This document shows positions 1-10,000 of a DNA stretch of 39,007 bases, piece after piece. Numbering within the stretch: the first letter of the stretch is position 1; each line of letters starts with the position of its first letter. Source of the stretch: an uncultured Nitrospina sp. (GTDB taxonomy: Bacteria > Nitrospinota > Nitrospinia > Nitrospinales > VA-1); the NCBI GenBank assembly GCA_937891765.1, contig CALAGQ010000085.1:1-39007 (forward strand), read 5' to 3'. The notes under the pieces were generated by a model. That model was not told the origin of the DNA and ran no database searches. It saw only the letters and a list, made by a program, of their open reading frames with translations. The position numbers were made by a program, and so were the translations under genes.

Positions 1-819
1 GTCTTCGAAGGCATTCGTTGCTACAATTCCAAAGATAACGGATCGGCCATATTCCGCCTGCAGGAACATATCGACCGGCTGTTCCAATCCGCCGTCATTC
101 TCGGCATTGAAGTGCCTTTTTCCAACAAAGACATTTTTGACGCAACTCTTGATGTCGTCCGGCAAAATAAGCTGGAGGAATGTTACATCCGCCCCATCAT
201 ATTTCTCGGCGATAACAAAATGGGCCTCAACCCCAAAGGGGTCGATGTCCGTTGCGCCATCGCCGCCTGGCCTTGGGGCACCTATCTGGGAGAGGACGGC
301 CTCGACAAGGGCATCCGTGTCCGCATGTCTTCCTTCACCCGGCACCATGTCAATGTCACCATGACCAAAGCCAAAGCCTGCGGTTACTACATCAACTCTA
401 TTCTGGCCAAGGCCGAGGCCGTTCGCGACGGTTACGACGAGGCCATTCTTCTCGACCCTTCGGGCTACGTCTCAGAAGGATCGGGAGAAAATATATTTAT
501 CTACTACAAGGGGAAATTGCACACCCCCGCTTTATCTTGCTCCAATCTCGATGGCATCACCCGTGACGCCGTTGTTGAAATATGCGCCGATCTCGGCATT
601 GCTCTGGAAGAAAGAACTATCACCCGCGATGAACTCTATATCGCGGAAGAAATCTTCCTATCCGGAACCGCCGCCGAGATCACACCCGTCCGCGAGGTCG
701 ACAACCGCGTGATCGGCCTGGGCAAAAAGGGCCCGATCACCGACCGGATCCAGAAAACATTTTTTGAAGTGGTTCGCGGGGACAACCCAAAATTTCAGAA
801 ATGGCTCACCAAGGTATAG
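1..819 (+). CDS. ilvE: Branched-chain amino acid aminotransferase, 3' part
   Basis: PLP-dependent class IV aminotransferase that makes valine, leucine and isoleucine from their 2-oxo acids with glutamate as amino donor, in the cytoplasm. The frame is open from base 1, so the N-terminus lies outside the window; it begins VFEGIRCY, which is the usual early motif of the family. The PLP lysine is probably in [10 protein letters not shown] (about 360-390), matching the AKxxGxY site of Ilv[20 protein letters not shown] and [12 protein letters not shown] are the classic IlvE signatures and the C-terminus is full length. The ATG at 112 is internal and is not the true start. The next gene begins 91 bases on. 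Confidence 0.95.
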   Translation, partial: VFEGIRCYNSKDNGSAIFRLQEHIDRLFQSAVILGIEVPFSNKDIFDATLDVVRQNKLEECYIRPIIFLGDNKMGLNPKGVDVRCAIAAWPWGTYLGEDGLDKGIRVRMSSFTRHHVNVTMTKAKACGYYINSILAKAEAVRDGYDEAILLDPSGYVSEGSGENIFIYYKGKLHTPALSCSNLDGITRDAVVEICADLGIALEERTITRDELYIAEEIFLSGTAAEITPVREVDNRVIGLGKKGPITDRIQKTFFEVVRGDNPKFQKWLTKV

Positions 820-910
820 GGCAAAATAAAACCCCCCTAACCTTGCCATTTCCGCTTTTGAATCATATTCATTGCAATCAACCTATTGCAAACGCCGGAG
901 ATTTTGAGTT

Positions 911-1291
911 ATGCCGATTTACGAATACGAATGTGACAAATGCGGAGCCGTCTTTGAGGCCATGCAGGGGATTTCCGCCAAGCCGCTAAAAACCTGTAAT
1001 GGCTTGGGTTGCGACGATAAAGATAATGGAAAAGTCCACCGTCTGGTTTCCGCGTCCGGGTTCATTTTTAAAGGTTCTGGATGGTTTACTTCTGAATACC
1101 CGTCCGAAGCACGCAAGCAAGGCTGGGAAAAAGAAGGCAAACAGGGCAAAACAGACAGCCCCGCACCCGCGCCTTCTGCGGAAGCAGCTCCTGCTAAGAA
1201 AACTCCTGAACCTGCGGCCCCGGCTAAAAAACCCTCGCCCAAAAGTCCTTATTCCGGGGGAAAGGCCAAAAAGGCCAAAGGTTCCAAATAA
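911..1291 (+). CDS. FmdB-family putative regulatory zinc-ribbon protein
   Basis: Small protein (126 aa) starting MPIYEYEC, the hallmark of the FmdB/CxxC regulatory family, whose exact role is mostly unknown. Residues C8 and C11 form the first zinc knuckle; the second pair is C29 and C34, a CX4C spacing where CxxC is usual. SASGFIFKGSGWF (about 48-59) is the conserved end of the domain. After residue 80 the chain is a low-complexity Ala/Pro/Lys tail ending in basic KAKKAKGSK, which could bind nucleic acid (inference). GGAG at 897-900 serves as ribosome binding site. The gene ends 9 bases before the histidine kinase, so it probably shares a transcript with the two-component system. Confidence 0.88.
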   Translation: MPIYEYECDKCGAVFEAMQGISAKPLKTCNGLGCDDKDNGKVHRLVSASGFIFKGSGWFTSEYPSEARKQGWEKEGKQGKTDSPAPAPSAEAAPAKKTPEPAAPAKKPSPKSPYSGGKAKKAKGSK

Positions 1292-1300
1292 ATTGGAACT

Positions 1301-2383
1301 ATGAATGACCGCCTGCACCAGAATATTTTCTACTCCATCATAGACGGGATTCTGCTCATTTCCCCGGCCCTGACCATTCAGGAAAGCAACCTGACCGTCG
1401 AAGATATGTTTCACCGCTCCCGCGACTCGTTCATCCACCGCAGTCTGGAAGAATTGTTCCCCCGCCAGTCGCATGTGCTCGACAAAATCCGCAAAGTTCT
1501 GGTAACCGGAGCCTGCTACCACGATGTGGAAGCAGAAGGCATGCGCAATACGCCCTCTTCCCGGTTCCCGGCTAATCTGACCCTGTCGCCCTATCTGGAA
1601 ACGGATGACACCATTCAGGGGGTAATCGTACTGATCAAAAACATGTCCCTTATCCGAGAACTGGAGGAACGACAGAGGCCGACAGACCACCTCAACAACA
1701 TGGGAGAGGTCGCAATGGGCATGGCCCATGAAATCCGCAATCCTCTAGGCGGCATCCGCGGGTCGGCCCAGCTTCTGCGTCAGGAAATCAAAAACAAATC
1801 GCATCAGGAATATCTCGATATCGTCGTTTCCGAAGTGGACCGGATAGACCGGATGGTCAAGAGGATGATGGATCTGACCCGGCCCCTCAACCTGAAACTG
1901 AAAAGCACCAATATCCATCAAGTTCTGGAAGAAATCCTGATGCTCGAAAAAGACAGCCTCACCCGCAAAAGCGGCCGGTTCGAACAAATTTATGACCCCA
2001 GTCTGCCTCCCATTGAGGCCGATGAAGACCAGTTGAAACAGGTATTTCTCAACCTCATCAAAAATGCCATCGAAGCGTCGAGAAAAGGCGGCAGAATCCA
2101 GATCGTCACCCGGGTCAGTTCAGGGTATGCGGTCAAGGCCGCCTCTTCCCCTATTCCGCAACAGAATATCGTCGTCGAGATCATCGATTCCGGAGAAGGC
2201 ATGGATGAAGCAACCCAGAAAAAACTGTTCACCCCCTTTCACACCACGAAAACAAAAGGCAGCGGGTTGGGACTCCCCATTTCCTTGAAAATCATCAAAG
2301 ACCATTTTGGAAAAATCAAAATCACCTCCGAAAAGGGATTAGGCACCACCGTGCAAGTATTTCTTCCCACCGGACAGAGATGA
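1301..2383 (+). CDS. NtrB-type PAS sensor histidine kinase
   Basis: Soluble sensor kinase (360 aa) with no membrane segment, so it probably senses a cytoplasmic signal. An N-terminal PAS-like domain (about 5-120) leads to a HisKA domain with the H-box MAHEIRNPLGG (phospho-acceptor His143). The ATPase domain follows, with N-box NLIKNAIEA (251-259), G1 box DSGEGM (296-301), F-box and G2 box GSGLGL (320-325). This layout and the RNPLGGIRGSAQLL H-box are typical of NtrB/GlnL. It lies 12 bases before an NtrC-like regulator, its obvious partner. No glnA or other nitrogen gene is visible, so a nitrogen role is not shown; the ligand is unknown. Confidence 0.92.
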   Translation: MNDRLHQNIFYSIIDGILLISPALTIQESNLTVEDMFHRSRDSFIHRSLEELFPRQSHVLDKIRKVLVTGACYHDVEAEGMRNTPSSRFPANLTLSPYLETDDTIQGVIVLIKNMSLIRELEERQRPTDHLNNMGEVAMGMAHEIRNPLGGIRGSAQLLRQEIKNKSHQEYLDIVVSEVDRIDRMVKRMMDLTRPLNLKLKSTNIHQVLEEILMLEKDSLTRKSGRFEQIYDPSLPPIEADEDQLKQVFLNLIKNAIEASRKGGRIQIVTRVSSGYAVKAASSPIPQQNIVVEIIDSGEGMDEATQKKLFTPFHTTKTKGSGLGLPISLKIIKDHFGKIKITSEKGLGTTVQVFLPTGQR

Positions 2384-2395
2384 TAAGATAAAAAT

Positions 2396-3841
2396 ATGAC
2401 AGACAAGCAAAACAAAATCCTCATCGTTGACGACGAGCAAAACATTATCTGGGTCTTGAAAAAAGGCATGGAAAAGAAAAACTATCTCGTCCACACCGCC
2501 TCATCCGGAGAAGAAGCCCTGAAAAAACTGGCTGCCAACCAATACCTGATGATGTTCTCCGACATTTTCATGGCAGGAATTAACGGACTACAACTTCTCG
2601 AAAAATCCCGCGAAATTTCTCCCGACTTGAAAGTGGTGATGATGACGGCACAGGACACCATGAACAACACTATCGAGGCAATGCGACTCGGGGCCTACGA
2701 CTACATCACCAAACCATTCGATTTTGATGAGATTTTCCGTTTGATCGACAAAGCCGAATCTGCCCGATCCGTTTCCGCACCAGCCGCCGACTTGTCCGAG
2801 CAAAATCAGGACGCATCCACCACTTCCGCTATCATCGGCAAGAGCAAGCGCATGCAGGAAATTTTCAAGACCATCGGCAAATCAGCAGGCTCAGATTTAT
2901 CCGTGCTGATCACCGGAGAAAGCGGCACCGGCAAGGAAATGGTAGCCAGCACGCTTCATGAATACTCACATCGTAAAGACCAGCCCTTTATCTGCATCAA
3001 CTGCGCCGCCATCTCGCGCGAACTTTTGGAGTCGGAACTGTTCGGTCACGAGCGCGGCGCTTTCACTGGAGCCATAGAGACCAAGACCGGGAAGTTTCAG
3101 CAAGCTGATGGAGGCACCCTGTTTCTCGATGAAATCGGCGACATGGAACTGCCCCTGCAAGCCAAAATCCTCCGTGTCCTGCAAAATAATGAGTTCTACC
3201 GGGTAGGAGGCAAAAATCCGATCACTGTCAATGTCCGGGTCATTGCCGCAACCAACCAGAACCTGACCGACATGATGAACCTGAAACGGTTTCGCGAAGA
3301 CCTGTATCACCGCCTCAATGTCATCCATATTGATATGCCACCGTTAAGAGAACGGCTGGAAGATGTGCCCCTGCTGGCCAATCATTTTATCCACCGATAC
3401 GCCAACACCCTTGCACGCGGCAAGGTCTACCTCTCCCCCGATGTCAAACGCATCCTCAGTGGTTATCACTGGAGCGGCAACATCCGCGAACTGGAAAACG
3501 TCATCAAACGTGCGTTGATGCTGGCCCTTTCCGGCCCCATCCTGCCGGAACACCTGCCGCCGCACCTGCAGGAAGACGTCAGTATCGATGACGAAGGACA
3601 ATGGGATGAACGCCTCAATCAATTATTGCAGGACTTTCTTCTCAACAACAATAAGGACGGGACGATTTATGACACCCTCATACAAAAAGTTGAAAAAAAT
3701 CTTTTTGAAATTCTATTGAGCAAACATTCCGGCAAGCAAGTCGCCACCGCCAAAGTTCTGGGCATCAACCGCAATACCCTCAAAAGAAAAATCGACTCCA
3801 TGAAAATTTCGCCCAAAAATCACAAGTCTAACGGCTCCTGA
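2396..3841 (+). CDS. NtrC-type sigma-54-dependent response regulator
   Basis: Activator of sigma-54 promoters (481 aa). The receiver domain (1-120) has acidic residues D12/D13, phospho-acceptor D56, T84 and K106. The AAA+ domain (about 145-385) has Walker A GESGTGKE (174-181), the sigma-54 contact loop GAFTGA (221-226), Walker [11 protein letters not shown] (240-249) and an arginine-finger region FREDLYHRLN. A Fis-type helix-turn-helix closes the protein (about 440-470, SGKQVATAKVLGINRNTLKRK). All key residues are intact, so it should be a phosphorylation-controlled ATPase activated by the kinase just upstream. Targets are unknown; a gene name would be a guess. Confidence 0.93.
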   Translation: MTDKQNKILIVDDEQNIIWVLKKGMEKKNYLVHTASSGEEALKKLAANQYLMMFSDIFMAGINGLQLLEKSREISPDLKVVMMTAQDTMNNTIEAMRLGAYDYITKPFDFDEIFRLIDKAESARSVSAPAADLSEQNQDASTTSAIIGKSKRMQEIFKTIGKSAGSDLSVLITGESGTGKEMVASTLHEYSHRKDQPFICINCAAISRELLESELFGHERGAFTGAIETKTGKFQQADGGTLFLDEIGDMELPLQAKILRVLQNNEFYRVGGKNPITVNVRVIAATNQNLTDMMNLKRFREDLYHRLNVIHIDMPPLRERLEDVPLLANHFIHRYANTLARGKVYLSPDVKRILSGYHWSGNIRELENVIKRALMLALSGPILPEHLPPHLQEDVSIDDEGQWDERLNQLLQDFLLNNNKDGTIYDTLIQKVEKNLFEILLSKHSGKQVATAKVLGINRNTLKRKIDSMKISPKNHKSNGS

Positions 3842-3851
3842 TCCCCCTTTC

Positions 3852-3960
3852 ATGCAAAACCAATGTATCTTCTCCGTTAAAACCCATGCCAAACCTGCAA
3901 CGGTTCGGCAGATCAACCGGTCTTTCCCATGCTAAGCCGATGTATCCTCTCCGTTAAAAC
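3852..3960 (+). repeat. Imperfect direct repeat of a gene start
   Basis: Bases 3852-3883 and 3929-3960 are 28/32 identical, spaced 77 bases. The second copy is the first 32 bases of the deacylase-family gene. The first copy reads in the same way (MQNQCIFSVKTHA against MLSRCILSVKTPV) and forms an ORF of 27 codons plus a stop at 3933-3935, which overlaps the real ATG at 3929. It looks like a local tandem duplication that left an upstream decoy start. Confidence 0.75.
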
Positions 3961-4882
3961 TCCGGTCGGCCCTCCGATAGAAATCATCCGCCACACATTT
4001 TCCGCACCGTTGCCGAAACCGGCTCAACGCGTCTCGCTGGTGGCAGGTCTGCACGGCGATGAGTTAGAAGGACTCTATATCTGCCACCGACTGATTGAGA
4101 CCCTGAAAAAACTGGAAGAACAAGATGCTTTAAAAGGAGAGGTTCATATTTATCCCGCGGTCAACCCGCAAGCCCTCGAAACAGGAACCCGGCTGTGGCC
4201 CTTTTTTTCCGTCGATATCAATCGCACCTTCGGCCAAACCCACACACCCTCTTTGCCCGGTGAAACCTCAAAAATCCTGTTGGAAGATTTAAAATCCAAC
4301 TCCGATCTGGTGGTCGATATTCATTCCAGCAATCTTCACCTGATGGAACTGCCGCAAATTAGAATCATTAAGAATTTTGAAAAGAAACTCGTGCCGCTGG
4401 CGAAATTTTGTAATGTGGATCTGATCTGGGTCCACCCGCATGCAGAGATTTTTGAATCCACTCTCGGCTACAACCTGAATCAAGCCAAAATACCCACCCT
4501 CGTCATCGAAACTGGAATCTGCCTGCGTATCAACAAAAATTATTGCGAGCAAATTGTTCTCGGCATCCTCAACCTACTCCGGCAAACCGGCACCATCGAT
4601 TCCAGCGAGCCCGAGGAGGAAATCCGCGAGCCAAAAATGGTGCAACCCGAATACGTCGCCATGGTTCAGGCTGGCAATGCCGGGCTGTTCATCAAACAGG
4701 CAGAAGTCGGGCAAATGGTGACTGAAGGAGAAAAGATCGGCGACCTGATAGATCCAGTAGGGGGGCAAGTGCTGGAAGAAATCCGCTCACCCCGTTCCGG
4801 CCTGCTGTTCACCCTGCGCGAACATCCCTTAACCTCAAAGGGCGCACCTGTGGCCCGCATCGCCACCGAGGAACCGGCATGA
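3929..4882 (+). CDS. Succinylglutamate desuccinylase/aspartoacylase-family deacylase (M14-like)
   Basis: Zinc-dependent amide hydrolase of the AstE/AspA branch of the M14 fold (317 aa). The metal and catalytic residues are present: HGDE (H42, E45), DINR (96-99, substrate-binding Arg99), DIHSS (H132) and VIETG (E194). The C-terminal 85 residues form the beta-rich, biotinyl/lipoyl-like domain common in this family (QAGNAGLFIKQAEVGQMV). Such enzymes remove acyl groups from N-acyl amino acids; the real substrate cannot be told. The stop overlaps the next ATG (ATGA), so the two paralogues are translationally coupled. The start is marked by a duplicated segment just upstream, and the ATG at 3929 is the best choice. 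Confidence 0.88.
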   Translation: MLSRCILSVKTPVGPPIEIIRHTFSAPLPKPAQRVSLVAGLHGDELEGLYICHRLIETLKKLEEQDALKGEVHIYPAVNPQALETGTRLWPFFSVDINRTFGQTHTPSLPGETSKILLEDLKSNSDLVVDIHSSNLHLMELPQIRIIKNFEKKLVPLAKFCNVDLIWVHPHAEIFESTLGYNLNQAKIPTLVIETGICLRINKNYCEQIVLGILNLLRQTGTIDSSEPEEEIREPKMVQPEYVAMVQAGNAGLFIKQAEVGQMVTEGEKIGDLIDPVGGQVLEEIRSPRSGLLFTLREHPLTSKGAPVARIATEEPA

Positions 4883-5847
4883 AAGAAAAAGTCCTCTCCA
4901 TTCCAACTGCGTTCGGCGCCCCACTCGAACTTTATAAAAACAGCTGGGGAAAAGATGGTGAAACCCTTGCTATCGTTAGCGGACTGCAAGGCGACCATTT
5001 GAACGGCATGTACCTGAGTTCGCGCCTGGCCCTGTTTCTCGATAGTGTGGTCGAGGGCATCGCCAACTACACGCTCAAAGGCCGAGTCATCAGTTTCCCG
5101 GTGGTCAACCTGAACGCCGTTCAATCTGGCTCCAAGTTGTGGCCCTACGACGATATGGATATGGATCTGGCGTTTCCCGGCAACCCTAATGGTGAAACCA
5201 GTGAAGCCCTGGCCTCGGCCATTTATACCCATACGGCAGATTCTTATTGGAGCCTCATCCTGCAATCTGCGCCGCCGCATTATGAAGATGCACCGCATAT
5301 CCAGACACTAAAACTCGATGGAAGAATCAAAAAGCTGTGCCGCGATCTGCAAATAGAAACCGTGCTTAAATTAAATGCAACGCCCAAGGTCGGCTTGTTT
5401 CACCAAATGCACGCACGGGATATTGTCACCGTCACCCTGTCCGCCGGATCGCCCCGCACCCTGAACATTCAGCAATGCGATACCCTGTTCCAAGGCATCG
5501 TGAATTTTATGGTTGCCGAGAAAATCCTGAAAGATAAACGGAAATTACCGCATGCAGAAAATACCAACTCCAAATTTTACGAAGCGAGTGACGAGGTCTC
5601 CATATCAGCCAGCACAGCAGGAATGTTTCTTAAAGAAGTGAGGGTAGGAACGACAGTCCAAAGCGGACAAAAGATCGGAGAGATCCGCGACCTATACAGC
5701 GGCAAAAGATTGGAAGAGATTACCGCAACCGCAGACGGGTTTCTGGTGACACTCAGGCAATATCCCATCGTCTACGAAAAAGAACCCATAGCCACAATCC
5801 TGACCCAAAAAAAATCATGGAGAGAGTACCTCCCTTGGTCCACATAG
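4879..5847 (+). CDS. Inactive-looking paralogue of the M14-like deacylase
   Basis: A 322 aa protein that aligns along its length with the preceding deacylase, including the C-terminal beta-rich domain (ISASTAGMFLKEVRVGTTV). Every catalytic position is changed: HGDE has become QGDH (37-40), DINR has become DMDL (about 94-97), DIHSS has become LILQS (126-130) and IETG has become LSAG (187-190). The reading frame is intact and not decaying otherwise, which argues for a maintained non-catalytic partner or regulator rather than a pseudogene. It overlaps the upstream gene by four bases, so roughly equal expression is expected. The function is inferred only from this pairing. Confidence 0.8.
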   Translation: MKEKVLSIPTAFGAPLELYKNSWGKDGETLAIVSGLQGDHLNGMYLSSRLALFLDSVVEGIANYTLKGRVISFPVVNLNAVQSGSKLWPYDDMDMDLAFPGNPNGETSEALASAIYTHTADSYWSLILQSAPPHYEDAPHIQTLKLDGRIKKLCRDLQIETVLKLNATPKVGLFHQMHARDIVTVTLSAGSPRTLNIQQCDTLFQGIVNFMVAEKILKDKRKLPHAENTNSKFYEASDEVSISASTAGMFLKEVRVGTTVQSGQKIGEIRDLYSGKRLEEITATADGFLVTLRQYPIVYEKEPIATILTQKKSWREYLPWST

Positions 5848-5862
5848 CCGCCACATTGGCCC

Positions 5863-5888
5863 CACGCCGAGTGGTCGCCACTCGTGTG
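5863..5888. other. Hairpin between convergent genes
   Basis: CGAGTGG (5868-5874) and CCACTCG (5878-5884) form a perfect 7-bp stem with a TCG loop, with extra CAC/GTG pairing outside. It sits in the 52-base gap between the convergent deacylase paralogue and the small membrane protein. There is no T-tract, so a Rho-independent terminator is not shown. CCACGCCGAG here also occurs in the palindrome near 11341. Confidence 0.5.
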
Positions 5889-5899
5889 GCTCGCCGGAG

Positions 5900-6139
5900 C
5901 TAGATGTGCATGAGGAAGAGGATCATGCCGCCGAAGCAGAGGAGGAAGCCGATCGTGGTCATGATGGTTCCGCGCGTGGATTTGGGTTTCATCTCTTCCT
6001 TAGTTTTACCGTAGCGAGCACGCGGATCCTTAAAGGCTTCCTGATGCGCTTTTTCCCATTTAGCACAGAGACTGAGGATGAAAGAGCCCACAACAACCAT
6101 CGCTATTGCCCAAATCTGTTGCTCTACTAAAAAATCCAT
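5900..6139 (-). CDS. Small two-span membrane protein, unknown
   Basis: A 79 aa protein I do not recognise. It has two hydrophobic stretches (about 8-25, IWAIAMVVVGSFILSLCA, and 57-78, GTIMTTIGFLLCFGGMILFL) joined by a charged loop rich in Lys, Glu and Arg. A good ribosome binding site (AAGGAGTG just upstream on the minus strand, about 6143-6150) supports the ATG at 6139, and a TATAAT box lies further upstream. It is transcribed towards the deacylase pair and away from the methyltransferase gene, so it is a single-gene unit. Confidence 0.72.
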   Translation of the reverse strand: MDFLVEQQIWAIAMVVVGSFILSLCAKWEKAHQEAFKDPRARYGKTKEEMKPKSTRGTIMTTIGFLLCFGGMILFLMHI

Positions 6140-6212
6140 TCTTCACTCCTTACAAAACAATCGGGGGGGTCGCAAAAAAAGACCTTCTTCACGGACAGGA
6201 AAATCGACCCTC

Positions 6213-6241
6213 ATTATAACAATTAACGCTTAATAAACAAA
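6213..6241 (-). promoter_or_regulatory. Candidate sigma-70 promoter for the small membrane protein
   Basis: On the minus strand a perfect TATAAT lies at 6218-6213, with a weak TTG-type -35 (TTGTTT) about 16-17 bases upstream. It is about 75 bases before the start codon at 6139. The -10 is good and the -35 is poor. Confidence 0.35.
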
Positions 6242-6333
6242 TAGTTCAAAACCACAAAAGGTTGCCACTCCCTTAGGGTTGGGTTAAACTTTAATCAAAA
6301 TCTACTGTTAAACCGTACCTTGGCGACCTCATT

Positions 6334-7071
6334 GTGAACAGCACCAAAACCGAACTGGTCATTGATCAGGAGAATACCGGCTACCGCTATTCCATCGAAC
6401 CTTTTCTGCTGGCCGATCTCGTCACCCTTTTGCCGGGCGAATGTGTACTAGATATCGGCACCGGTTGCGGCGTCATACCTTTGTTGATGGTTCACCGGCA
6501 ACCGACCCTTAAAGTAACCGCCATTGAGATTCAGGATTGCGCGCAGGCCGAAAAGAATATTCATACGAATGGAATGAGTCAGCAAATCTCACTTATTCAC
6601 GGTGACTTCCTGAAAGAAGCGGAAAACTTGCAGCCCGAATCTTTTGACCATATTGTTTCTAATCCACCTTACCGGAAAATACAGACAGGGCGGATCAATC
6701 CCGATTCGGGCAAAGCTGTGGCCCGGCACGAACTGTCGCTCAGTATGAGTTCATTGCTGGACAAGTCTGCTCCGCTGCTGAAAAAAGGCGGCCAGATAAG
6801 TCTGGCCTATCCGCCTGAGCGACTGGGCGAACTCATGCGGGAACTGGAATGCCGGAAGCTATATCCGAGTCAGGCGCGTTTTGTTCATGGCAATTATCAG
6901 GCTCTGGCAAAAATTGTTCTGGTTTCTGCCTTGAAAGAAAAAAAATCCGATTTTAGCGTGGCTCCACCGCTGGCGGTCTATAATGAAGACGGAACGTATT
7001 CACAGGAGATGCAGGGAATTTATGCTTCCTTTAATTATATTGACCGGCCCAACGGGTTCGGGGAAAAGTGA
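6334..7071 (+). CDS. TrmN6-like class I SAM methyltransferase (tRNA1(Val) A37 N6)
   Basis: A 245 aa Rossmann-fold methyltransferase with motif I DIGTGCGV (40-47) and the amino-methylating motif SNPPY (109-113), as in the TrmN6/YfiC family that makes N6-methyladenosine next to the anticodon of tRNA1(Val). RHELSLSM and the C-terminal QALAKIVLVSA are also typical. The start is a GTG at 6334 with no strong ribosome binding site. Its end overlaps the start of the MiaA-containing gene by about 50 bases, so two tRNA position-37 region modification activities are coupled. The exact tRNA target is inferred from the family. Confidence 0.82.
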   Translation: MNSTKTELVIDQENTGYRYSIEPFLLADLVTLLPGECVLDIGTGCGVIPLLMVHRQPTLKVTAIEIQDCAQAEKNIHTNGMSQQISLIHGDFLKEAENLQPESFDHIVSNPPYRKIQTGRINPDSGKAVARHELSLSMSSLLDKSAPLLKKGGQISLAYPPERLGELMRELECRKLYPSQARFVHGNYQALAKIVLVSALKEKKSDFSVAPPLAVYNEDGTYSQEMQGIYASFNYIDRPNGFGEK

Positions 7072-10000
7072 AACCGCTCTGGCGCTTGCCCGGAAGCTGG
7101 AAACGGAAATCATCAGCGCCGACTCGTTGCAGGTCTACAAATATTTCGACATCGGCACAGCGAAACCTTCGCTAGCGGAGAGGGAGGAGATCCCCCACCA
7201 CTTGATCGACATTCTCGAACCGGACGAAGAATTTAACGCCTTCGACTTTAAAACACGGGCCTTGGAAATCATTCGCGAACTCATGAATCGTAATAAAATC
7301 CCCATTCTGGTTGGCGGCACCGGGCTCTATATAAAAGTCCTGACCGAAGATTACGATTGCGCCGAAGGGGCTTCTCCTGAAATCCGCGAAAAAATCCGTC
7401 AGGACATTTGTGATCAGGGCGTTGAAAAAGTTTATCAGGAACTGCAACGCGTTGACCCCGAATACGCCACAAAAATTTCTGAAACAGACTCCCTGCGTAT
7501 CGAACGCGCCTTGGGGGTTTATCTCGACACGGGAAAACCTTTTTCTGAATTTCATGAAGGCGACTCCCCGGCCGCAAGCCTGTTCCCCATCCACACCTTC
7601 ATTCTGGAGAGAGACCGGGCCGAGCTATATTCCCAAATTGACCAGCGGGTGGATAAAATGATCGAGAGCGGACTCGCCGATGAAGTTAAAAGCATTTTAG
7701 ACCGTGGCTTCAGTCCGGAACTGAAACCCTGCAAAAGCATCGGTTACGTGCAGATGATTCAATACCATCAAGGCAATATAGATCTGGATCGCGCCATCTA
7801 TGAGATTAAACGAGAAACCCGGCATTACGCCAAGAGGCAGTTGACCTGGTTCAGAAAAATGAAGAACACCGACAACCTGCCGGCAGACTCCCAAGACACG
7901 CCCCAAACTCTGACGGACAAACTGCTGTCACTTCTACCTAAAGTCGCCGCATGCTTTTTGGCACTGTTCCTGAACTTTGCGCAAATTAGTGAAGCCCAGC
8001 CTGCGCACTTTGAGGACGCTAAAAAACTTTTTCAGAAAAAGGAATGGGGCAAAGCTAAAAACAGCCTTCTGGCTCTGCAAAACCAGAAACCGGATTCAAT
8101 AGAAGCCAAACGCGCCCAGTTCTTGCTCGCTCTCATTCACACCGAACAGGAAAAACCGGAAGAAGCCATCAAACTCCTCGAACCGTTGAGCAAAAGCTAT
8201 AAAGAGGTGGAAGATTACATCCGCTTCCATTTAATCTGGGCACAGGCACAGACCGGCAAACACGAAAAAGCCCGCGACAACACACTCGAACTGCTTAAGG
8301 ACATACCCGACACCCTTCTCTATGCCAGGCTCCAATTGACTCTTGCCGAAGCACAAACTCAGTTGGGAGAAAAAGAAGCCGCAATGAAAACACTGAAGGA
8401 TGCCATCCGCTCGATCACCGAGGATTTCAGACACCAGAAATTTCACGAATTTCTGCCTGACCTGATTTTCAAACTGGCCGGGATTCAGGAACAGTCCGGA
8501 AAACAAACGGAGGCTTATTTAAACTTTCGCCAGCTTCACATCCAATTTCCCAACCACGATCAAACCCCCGAGGCCGAAACAGCACTCAAACGCTTGTCCG
8601 CTTTGGAGACAGTCAAAGAAGTTCCCCTTACTTTGAGGGAGCATACCGACCGTATCCAAGGATTATTTGAGGACGTGCGTTATGAGGAAGTCATTCAGGA
8701 AATTCAGAAACTGCAAAAAGAAAACAATCTTTTACCGGGGCGGTTTTATTTTTTCATGGCCCAGGCGTATGGAGGGCTGAGGGACCGCAAAAATGCCAAC
8801 GAGATTTTACAACAATTTTTAAAAACATATCCACACCACGCCAAGGTACAAAATGCCAAGTTCGACATCGGCAGAAACCTTTGGAACCTAGGCAAGCCTA
8901 TGCAGGGAGCCAAATATTTTAAGGAAGTCACTCAGGACGCACCTTCTTCTGAGTTGGCGGTGAAGGCACAGTTTTTTCTCGGCAAGATTTATGAAGAACA
9001 GAAAAATTTTCCCGAAGCGTTGAAGAACTATGGAGCCGCTTTCGAAAAATATCCCAATGAAGATTACGCACAATGGGCGGGCTGGCGGTTGGGCTGGGTT
9101 CATTATCTCGACGGAAAATTCGAACAGGCCTTCAATAAGTTTCAGGAAGCGGCCAACCGGTTCCCTGATAAATCGTTCATCGAATACAATTTGTATTGGA
9201 GCGCTAAGTCCGCAGAGAAAATGGACAAAAAAAATGTGGCGCGCGATTTATACGCCAAAGTTGCCGAGCTTTACCCCTACACGTTTCACGGCATCCGCGC
9301 CAAGGACAAACTCCTGGCTCTGGATGTCAAAATTGTCAAAGATGTCAAGCCGGACATAGCTCCTGAAATCCAAATGCCGGAAGAAGAGAACTTGCAACTG
9401 GGGCGACCTCTCAGCACACGAGAAGAGTTCCATCACAAGCGTGCCAACGAGCTGGCCCAACTTGGATTGAGACAGGAAGCGCGCAACGAAATTGGCGAGT
9501 TGCAGAAAACTGTGCGCAAAAATCTGACCGGGGTTTTATGGCTTTCCCAGCTTTATCATCAGGCACAGGGCTATGCAGAATCGCTCAGGCTTTTGCATTT
9601 GTATAAAGACTTCACCACCAAACCTAAAGAGAAAGATCTTTCAGCAAAATTCTGGAAACATTTTTTCCCTCTCGCCTACGAAGAGGCGGTTCTGGGTTAT
9701 GCCAAGTCACGCGAGGTCGACCCCTTTTTCGTGAACGGCATCATCCGTCAGGAAAGCCTTTTCGACAGTCAGGCACTCTCTCCTGCTGGCGCTCGCGGCC
9801 TCATGCAAATCATGCCCGCCACCGGAAAAAAACTTTACCCGAATACCAAATTCAAAAAACCTTTTGAAACTGATGCCCTCTTTGATCCTGATCTGAACAT
9901 CCGACTGGGGGTAAAATATGTCAGCCAACTGAACAAACGGTTCAACAGGAACGGGATGCATATCCTGATATCCTACAACGCTGGCCCTCATGTCCTGAAA

